A DNA stretch of 37,499 nt from assembly GCA_937990735.1 (NCBI GenBank), contig CALKQT010000092.1:1-37499 (forward strand), written 5' to 3'. The notes below the pieces were generated by a model that saw only the letters and a program-made list of their open reading frames with translations, had not been told where the DNA came from and made no database searches. Positions 31,861 through 37,499 of the stretch are shown piece by piece (the first letter of the stretch is position 1; every line of letters begins with the position of its first letter). This DNA is from an uncultured Campylobacter sp. (GTDB lineage Bacteria > Campylobacterota > Campylobacteria > Campylobacterales > Campylobacteraceae). The translations under genes were made by a program, and so were the position numbers.

Positions 31861-33503
31861 TTTACCTCCTCGATGAGATCGAGCGGATTTAGCGCGTAGG
31901 AGTTTTTGGCGAAGGCTCGCGCGGCGAGTGCGTGGGCTAGGACGCCGCAGATTGAGGCTTGCAGAGGCGAGTAGCTTTGCGCGAGCAGCCCGCCGATGAG
32001 CCCTGCGAGCACGTCGCCGCTGCCGCCCTTTGCGAGCGCGGCGCTACCTTTGTCGCAGACGTAGATGATGCCTGCCTGCGCGATGAGCGTGTTTGCGCCC
32101 TTTAGCACGAGTACGCCGCTAAATTTATCGCTCCACGCCCGCGCAAGCTCGAAGCGGCGCTCTTGCAGCTCGCTCACGCTAAGATCTGCGATGCCCGCGA
32201 TCTTTAAAAGTGAGCAGAACTCCTTCGGATGAGGCGTTAGGATTAAATTTGAATTGGCGTTTAGCAGGCTTAAAATTTCACGCTCGTAGCACAGATCGGC
32301 GTCGATGACGCAGCTTTTGCCCCGTAGCGCGGCAAGATCGATCTTCTGCTCTCCGAGGCCGCAGCCGCAGACTACGACCCGCGCGGCATCAAATGAGCTT
32401 TTTTGCATCAAAATCGGGCTTAAATTTAATGGCTCCTTACTAACGACGCTAACAAGCCCGCTGCCGATCGCGTGAGCCGCCAGAGCTGCCATCTGCGCCG
32501 CTCCGCTCATCTGTCCGCTTACTACGTAGGTGTGCCCGAAGTCGCCCTTGTTGGTGTTTTGCTTCCTGCGTAGCGGCAGCTTCAGATCGCTTTTTTGAAG
32601 TAGAAAATATTCGCTCCGTTCTTCAAAATTTCGGCGCGAAATTCCAAGATTTGCGACCTTGATCCGTCCTACGTAATCCTTCGCGCCGTCCGAAAACAGC
32701 GCAAGTTTGAGCGCTCCCATCGCGATCGTCAAATCCGCGCAAAATGCACCGCCTAAAATGCGCCCGTTCTTGTCGATGCCGCTTGGAATATCGACTGCGA
32801 TTTTTAGGGATTTTGCGCTATTTGTGAGAGATAAAATTTCACAAATTTCAGCGCTTACCGGTTTATTCAAACCGCTGCCGAAAATCCCGTCGATTATGCA
32901 ATCTGCGTTTGTAATCTCATCGTGCAGGACGCTCGGTTCGCCGCATTCGCTGCCTAGGTTGCCGTGCTCGCCACTGCGTCCCGCGATCTCAAATTTAGTG
33001 CTCGTAAATTTTGCGCATAATTTATCGCCGTCACACGAAATGTCCGCGCCGTTCAGACTTTCGCGCTTGTTATGCGGCTCGTCCTCACAAGAGCTAATGC
33101 CCTTTGAAGAGGAGCCGTCTACGCTTTCATGCGCGCAGATGTCCTTGCTAGACGCGCCCTCTACGCGCCCGCAAGCGTCTTTTGCGCTCGCGATATCGAT
33201 AAGCTTAACGCCTGCAGCCTGCGCTGCATCCGCTTGAAATTTGCCCGCCGCGCTTCTATTTTCCAGCACGCAAAGCGCCGTGCAGCTAAAATCCCCGCTT
33301 AATTTTCGCAGCGCCGCCATCGCGTCCGCGCCGTTATTCCCGCCGCCGCAAAGCGCCAAAATACGCGAGCCCTTTTTGAGCTGCTTTCTGATCTCGCCCT
33401 CGATCCTGCAAGCGGCGTTTTCCATTAAAAGTTGCTCGCTAAGTCCAAATTTCGCGCTTGCTCGCGCGTCGAGTTCTGCGGTGCTAAAGAAAATTTTTTT
33501 CAA
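31851..33503 (-). CDS. nnrD: Bifunctional NAD(P)H-hydrate repair enzyme Nnr with an insertion
   Basis: Repairs hydrated NAD(P)H: the N-terminal part epimerises NAD(P)HX (CGGGNNGADAMAAL motif, residues 52-65) and the C-terminal part dehydrates it in an ADP- or ATP-dependent way (NKGDFGHTYVVSG, LTPHPKEF, and AALAKGGSGDVLAGLIGG). 550 residues, clearly longer than usual. The surplus lies inside the epimerase domain at residues about 108-197 (DNA about 32912-33180). It is Ser/Asp/Cys-rich and shows two similar 14-residue units (VEGASSKDICAHES and VDGSSSKGISSCED). The domain resumes at ADCIIDGIFGSGLNKP. TTG start overlapping the comM stop. Confidence 0.92.
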   Translation of the reverse strand: MKKIFFSTAELDARASAKFGLSEQLLMENAACRIEGEIRKQLKKGSRILALCGGGNNGADAMAALRKLSGDFSCTALCVLENRSAAGKFQADAAQAAGVKLIDIASAKDACGRVEGASSKDICAHESVDGSSSKGISSCEDEPHNKRESLNGADISCDGDKLCAKFTSTKFEIAGRSGEHGNLGSECGEPSVLHDEITNADCIIDGIFGSGLNKPVSAEICEILSLTNSAKSLKIAVDIPSGIDKNGRILGGAFCADLTIAMGALKLALFSDGAKDYVGRIKVANLGISRRNFEERSEYFLLQKSDLKLPLRRKQNTNKGDFGHTYVVSGQMSGAAQMAALAAHAIGSGLVSVVSKEPLNLSPILMQKSSFDAARVVVCGCGLGEQKIDLAALRGKSCVIDADLCYEREILSLLNANSNLILTPHPKEFCSLLKIAGIADLSVSELQERRFELARAWSDKFSGVLVLKGANTLIAQAGIIYVCDKGSAALAKGGSGDVLAGLIGGLLAQSYSPLQASICGVLAHALAARAFAKNSYALNPLDLIEEVKWL

Positions 33504-35017
33504 ATTTCGCTCCTTATGCGAAAGCTAAGAGCCTCCAAAATATGCGCCTTGGCGATGATCTCGGCGCCTGCTAGATCGGCGATAGTGCGCGCGAGCTTTA
33601 GCGTCTTATTCACGCCGCGCTGCGAAAGATCGTAGCGGGTGATCGCCATTTGCAAAACATCCCGCGCAGCGCTTTCGCAGACGCAAAATTTTTCGGTTTC
33701 CTCGTCGCGTAGCTTTGCGTTTAGCTCGCTCTGTCCGCGAGCCTTTTGCACGCGAAACGCCCGCAACACCGCATCTGCCATCTCCTCGCTGCAAACGTCG
33801 CTTTTATCGTCCGCGCCGGTCTCATCCATCGCTACGTATATGTCGATGCGATCGAGCAGCGGCGCAGAGATCGTGTTTTTGTAGCGCCTGATGTCATTTA
33901 GCGAGCAGGTGCAGGTGAGGTTTTTGGAGAATAGATTTCCGCACGGGCAGGGGTTTTGCGCCGCGACGAAGATAAATTTCGTTTGGTATTCGACCTTGGA
34001 ATTTACGCGCGAAATTAAAATTCTATTATCCTCTAGCGGTTCGCGCAGGCTTTCTAAAATTTGCTTGCCGAAGTGCGGCAGCTCGTCGAAAAATAGCTCA
34101 CCGCCGTTTGCAAGCGCGACCTCGCCGATCTTTGCGCCGCTACTGCCGCCACCGAAAATCGAGCTGCGCGTGCTGGTGTGGTGCGGCGAACGAAATGGAC
34201 GCAGCGCGCTAAAATCGACGTCTTTGTTATTTAGCGACTCGTAGGCACACGAGAGTAGCACTTCGCCCAGGCTCTGCGGCGGCAGAATTCTGGCTATCCG
34301 CTTTGCGCACATGCTTTTGCCGCAGCCGGGACTGCCCTCAAAGAGGATATTGTGCATGCCGCACGCAGCGATCAGGCTTGCGCGCTTGGCGCGTTTTTGC
34401 CCTTTGACGTCTTTAAAATCGAGCGAAAAATCGCGGTTGGGGACGTAAGCTTGCCCGTCAATCTCCACTACGTTTTTAAAAAGCGGATGGGTTTCTCGCA
34501 TGAGTCTGCTTGCGGCGAATTCCTCGTCTAAAAAAAATCTGACCGCGTCGCTTAGGCTATCCACCGCATACACGTCGTAGTTTGGGATCGTGCAGGCCTT
34601 TAAAGCGATACTTTGTGGCACTAAAATTTTAGCGCGCTTCACCTTCGTGCTTAAAAAAAGCAGGATCGAAAAGAGGCTCGCCGTGCTCTTTAAACTGCCG
34701 TCTAAACCGAGCTCGCCGAAGACGAAGAAGTCGCCGTCTATGCGCTCTTTTTGCAGCGCGATGAGAAGTGCGATCGCAAGATCGAAGTGCGAGCCGTTTT
34801 TGGGCGTGTCGGAGGGGGAGAGATTTATGATGATTTTGGAGGCGGGAAATTTAAAATTTAGGCTCACAAGAGCGGCTTTTACGCGGCTTTCACTCTCTTT
34901 TATCGTAGCTCCCGCAAGACCGACGATATTAAATCCCGGCAGCCCCCGCACGAATGTCGACTCAACCTCTACGGGGATCAGAGCATCCGTGAAGGCAGCG
35001 CATTTTAGGGATTTCAT
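33500..35017 (-). CDS. comM: YifB/ComM family Mg-chelatase-like ATPase
   Basis: AAA+ protein; ComM helps branch migration during natural transformation. 505 residues. The N-terminal ChlI-like domain (VEVESTFVRGLPGFNIVGLA) leads to Walker A GSPGCGKSMCAKRIARILPP, the FRSPHHTSTRSSIFGGG sensor region and Walker B FFDELPHFG. A Cys-rich stretch CPCGN...CTC is present, typical of the family. Starts 4 nt inside the end of def and ends overlapping nnrD. Natural transformation is common in Campylobacter, which fits. Confidence 0.94.
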   Translation of the reverse strand: MKSLKCAAFTDALIPVEVESTFVRGLPGFNIVGLAGATIKESESRVKAALVSLNFKFPASKIIINLSPSDTPKNGSHFDLAIALLIALQKERIDGDFFVFGELGLDGSLKSTASLFSILLFLSTKVKRAKILVPQSIALKACTIPNYDVYAVDSLSDAVRFFLDEEFAASRLMRETHPLFKNVVEIDGQAYVPNRDFSLDFKDVKGQKRAKRASLIAACGMHNILFEGSPGCGKSMCAKRIARILPPQSLGEVLLSCAYESLNNKDVDFSALRPFRSPHHTSTRSSIFGGGSSGAKIGEVALANGGELFFDELPHFGKQILESLREPLEDNRILISRVNSKVEYQTKFIFVAAQNPCPCGNLFSKNLTCTCSLNDIRRYKNTISAPLLDRIDIYVAMDETGADDKSDVCSEEMADAVLRAFRVQKARGQSELNAKLRDEETEKFCVCESAARDVLQMAITRYDLSQRGVNKTLKLARTIADLAGAEIIAKAHILEALSFRIRSEI

Positions 35018-35532
35018 TTCGATTTTTCTTTTAGGCTTTTTTTGAATTCTTTATCAAATTTTTTGCGTTTGTTGTATCCGATGCGCTCGATGAAAAGATG
35101 TCCGTCGAGGTGGTCCATCTCGTGCTGGATACAGACGGCTAGCAGTTCGCTAGCGTCCATTTCGTGGGTATTGCCGGCGCGGTCTTGAAACTGCACCGTG
35201 ATAAACTCGGCACGCGTGACATCCTCGTAAAAGCCGGGCACCGACAGGCAGCCCTCCTGAAATACGACCTCGCCTTCCTTTTTTAAAATTTGCGGATTGA
35301 TGATCTCGATGAGGTCCTTTTTGTCTTGGATTTTTTCCTCATTGGCTAAATTTATAATCAAAGCGCGCACGGGCCTGCCTACCTGGATGGCGGCAAGGCC
35401 TATGCCGTTTTTTGCGATCATCGTCTCATACATATCGTCCAAAAGCTCGCCCAGCGCCGCGTCAAATTTCACGACCTCGGTCGATCTTTGATAAAGCTTT
35501 TTATTCGGATAAGTAAGGACGTCCAGGATCAT
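35014..35532 (-). CDS. def: Peptide deformylase
   Basis: Removes the N-formyl group from new proteins. 172 residues, normal. All three motifs are present: GIGLAAIQVG, EGCLSVPG and QHEMDHLDGHLF (metal-binding His-Glu-x-x-His). It starts right after clpP and overlaps comM. The tig-clpP-def group is shared with other Campylobacter. Confidence 0.97.
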   Translation of the reverse strand: MILDVLTYPNKKLYQRSTEVVKFDAALGELLDDMYETMIAKNGIGLAAIQVGRPVRALIINLANEEKIQDKKDLIEIINPQILKKEGEVVFQEGCLSVPGFYEDVTRAEFITVQFQDRAGNTHEMDASELLAVCIQHEMDHLDGHLFIERIGYNKRKKFDKEFKKSLKEKSK

Positions 35533-36117
35533 CTATTTAAAGCTCTTTTGAAGTACTTGATCGATCAGTCCGTATTGCACGGCATCCTCGGCGCTCATAA
35601 AAAAGTCGCGATCGGTGTCCTTTTCGACCTGCGCGAGATCTTTGCCAGAATTTTGCGAAAGGATGCCATTCAGAATTTCTTTCATTCGTAAAATTTCTTT
35701 GGCTTGGATCTCGATGTCGGTAGCTTGGCCTTGTGCGCCGCCGAGGGGCTGGTGGATCATTATGCGCGAGTTTGGAAGCGCGTAGCGTTTGCCTTTTGCG
35801 CCGCAGCTTAGCAAAAATGCCCCCATCGACGCCGCTTGACCGATACAGATCGTGCTTACGTCGGGTTTGATGTAATTCATCGTGTCATAAATGCTAAATC
35901 CGCTCGTAACTACGCCGCCCGGGGAGTTGATGTATAGATAGATATCCTTATCCGCATCCTCCGCTTCCAAAAACAGAAGCTGCGCGACGATCGAGCTTGC
36001 CACTGCGTCGTCGATCTCGCCGCTAAGCATTACGATACGATCTTTTAGCAGCCTCGAGTAGATGTCGTAGCTGCGCTCTCCGCGGCTAGTTTGTTCGATA
36101 ACGTAAGGAATCACCAT
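35533..36117 (-). CDS. clpP: ATP-dependent Clp protease proteolytic subunit
   Basis: Serine peptidase barrel that works with ClpA/ClpX ATPases. 194 residues. The catalytic Ser is in GQAASMGAFLL and the His in RIMIHQPLGG. The N-terminus MVIPYVIEQTSRGERSYDIY is typical. Its first base overlaps the tig stop region, so the genes are co-translated. The normal order tig-clpP-def is kept. Confidence 0.97.
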   Translation of the reverse strand: MVIPYVIEQTSRGERSYDIYSRLLKDRIVMLSGEIDDAVASSIVAQLLFLEAEDADKDIYLYINSPGGVVTSGFSIYDTMNYIKPDVSTICIGQAASMGAFLLSCGAKGKRYALPNSRIMIHQPLGGAQGQATDIEIQAKEILRMKEILNGILSQNSGKDLAQVEKDTDRDFFMSAEDAVQYGLIDQVLQKSFK

Positions 36118-37430
36118 TATTCGCCTTTCGCTTCTTTTTTGCCCTGCTTGGAGAAAATATCGTTGAATAACTTCTCCTCGATTAGCGCCATTTTAACGGC
36201 CGGCAGCATGCCGTTGTTGCGGTATCTATTTAGATGCTCCTTCGGATCGGCGCCGTATGTGTAGGCCTCCATATAGACCGCCTGAACGAGCTCCTGATAG
36301 CTCACGTCGATCTTGCGCTTTTTGGCCAGCTCGTCGATTAAGAATGTAAGTTTGACGCTATTTTCGGCAGCCTTTCTAAACTCTTCGCGCTTTTTATCCA
36401 GGGCATCTTTGTTATTTTTAAATTCCTCGATCTGCTCTTTTGAAAAGCCGCTCCAGGCGTTGTTAAACTGCAAATTTATCTCTTGCTCGACGATCGCTTT
36501 TGGAAGCGCGAAGTTAAATTTCTCGGCGAGCGCGTCGGCAAATTTAGGCTTTAGATCCTCATTTATAAGCTTTTGAAGCTTATCGTTTTTGATGCGCTCT
36601 TTAATGCGCGCTTCAAATTTCTCCTTGCTAGGCTCCGCTTCTCCCGGAAGCGCTTGCTTTAGCTCCTCCTCGCCGAGCTCCTTGGCAGGTTTTTTAGCCT
36701 GAATTTCATGAAGCTTGACTTTAAAGATCGCGTCCTTGCCGGCTAAGTTTTTCGCGCCGTAATTCTCGGGGAATTTAACCGCTACGTCGCGCTCCTCGCC
36801 CACTCTAAGTCCGATCATTCCGTCCTCAAAGCCGGGGATGAATTGATTTGAGCCGATCTGAAGGACGTAGTCCTGCGCCTTGCCGCCGTCGAATGGCTTG
36901 CCGTCTACGAAGCCTTCGAAGTCGAATTTCGCAAAATCGTCTTTGGCTAGAATTTTTTTGTTGGTTTTAGAAAGCGGCGCGATCATCTGCAAAAATTCCG
37001 CCACTTTTTCGTCGATCTCTTTTTGAGTAACGCGCGGACTGCTAAATTTAGGAATCAGCTCCTCGTACCCTTCTACGCTAACCTCGGGCCTGAAAGAAAT
37101 TTCGATCTCGACGTCGATATCGCCTTCTTTTTCATCAAATTTAGAAAAGACCGGCTCGGATAAAATTTCCTCCTGCTTTTTCTTTAAAATTTTAAGAGAC
37201 TGATCGATCATATCTTTAAGAAGCTCCTGCTTTGCGTCGCCCTCAAGCTGCTTGCCGTATCGCTTCAAAACTACTGCGGTAGGCACTTTGCCCTGTCTAA
37301 ATCCGTCGATTCTTAGCTGCTTGGAGGCCTTTTTGGCTAGCTCTTCTACTTTGGCTGCGATCTGCTTTGCTTCGATCTTGCTCGCAGCGACCGCATTCGC
37401 GGCGTCTTTCATTTTTGCTTTTACTTCCAT
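36117..37430 (-). CDS. tig: Trigger factor
   Basis: Ribosome-bound chaperone with peptidyl-prolyl isomerase activity. 437 residues. The N-terminal ribosome-binding domain holds the signature RIDGFRQGKVPTAVVLKRYG (about residues 38-57). The PPIase (FKBP-like) domain follows (FEGFVDGKPFDGGKAQDYVL, IPGFEDGMIGL, VKFPENYGAKNLAGK). The helical C-terminal arms complete it. A ribosome site AAAGGAAT lies before the ATG. First gene of the minus-strand operon visible here. Confidence 0.96.
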   Translation of the reverse strand: MEVKAKMKDAANAVAASKIEAKQIAAKVEELAKKASKQLRIDGFRQGKVPTAVVLKRYGKQLEGDAKQELLKDMIDQSLKILKKKQEEILSEPVFSKFDEKEGDIDVEIEISFRPEVSVEGYEELIPKFSSPRVTQKEIDEKVAEFLQMIAPLSKTNKKILAKDDFAKFDFEGFVDGKPFDGGKAQDYVLQIGSNQFIPGFEDGMIGLRVGEERDVAVKFPENYGAKNLAGKDAIFKVKLHEIQAKKPAKELGEEELKQALPGEAEPSKEKFEARIKERIKNDKLQKLINEDLKPKFADALAEKFNFALPKAIVEQEINLQFNNAWSGFSKEQIEEFKNNKDALDKKREEFRKAAENSVKLTFLIDELAKKRKIDVSYQELVQAVYMEAYTYGADPKEHLNRYRNNGMLPAVKMALIEEKLFNDIFSKQGKKEAKGE

Positions 37431-37499
37431 AAAATTCCTTTAGAAAATTTAAAAATAGCGAATAATATATCAAAAAATTTCTTATTTAAAGTATAAATT

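Overview
The window looks like the chromosome of a Campylobacter. The left flank (rlmN, ksgA, RNase J, a pseudouridine synthase) and the right flank (tig-clpP-def...nnrD-purN) follow gene orders familiar from Campylobacter and Helicobacter. The word AAATTT is everywhere, and the mixed, moderately high GC fits an oral species of the C. gracilis / C. showae type better than C. jejuni. The species call is inference.

Left flank (1 to about 10.9 kb): a decayed DUF6985-type gene, then rlmN with an overlapping nucleoside-phosphorylase-like gene. hisF follows, carrying an unusual repeat-rich insertion. Diverging from hisF is a plus-strand run of ksgA, RNase J, kdsD, an RluB-type pseudouridine synthase and ybaK. 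lemA (minus) and a tRNA-Met (plus) close the flank.

CRISPR island (about 10.9 to 29.5 kb): it starts just after the tRNA-Met 3' end. First comes an adaptation module: cas6, a reverse transcriptase-Cas1 gene broken by one frameshift in the RT N-terminus, and cas2. A leader with repeated motifs and an extended -10 promoter follows, then an array of 19 repeats of 37 nt with 18 spacers. Next is a small cargo segment with two lipoprotein genes, the eroded remains of a second array, and a truncated secreted-protein gene. Both array ends are followed by the same promoter-like element. Finally a tightly overlapping operon encodes a type III-D effector: Cas10 without HD, a Cas7, a Csx10/Cas5-type protein, a double Cas7, Csx19 and an insertion-bearing Cas7. 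Its tail carries a membrane-anchored CARF protein, a CARF-HEPN RNase, a Csx20-type putative ring nuclease and a WYL regulator. The likely working scheme is as follows. Cas6 processes the array. The III-D complex binds target RNA. Cas10 makes cyclic oligoadenylate. The membrane CARF protein and the CARF-HEPN RNase respond, and Csx20 resets the signal.

Right flank (29.5 to 37.5 kb): a decayed stretch with an FtsK/SpoIIIE C-terminal fragment and a DUF3137 membrane protein. Then a long minus-strand operon reads tig, clpP, def, comM, nnrD, purN. The usual LemA/DUF3137 partnership is split by the island, which suggests it was inserted there.

Most notable: the III-D effector has the subunit order known from the fused III-Dv complex but with Cas7 and Cas5 still separate. 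The operon has a Cam1-like membrane CARF effector. The RT-Cas1 carries a frameshift. The spacers read as antisense to coding sequence, one of them lying over a Shine-Dalgarno and start codon.
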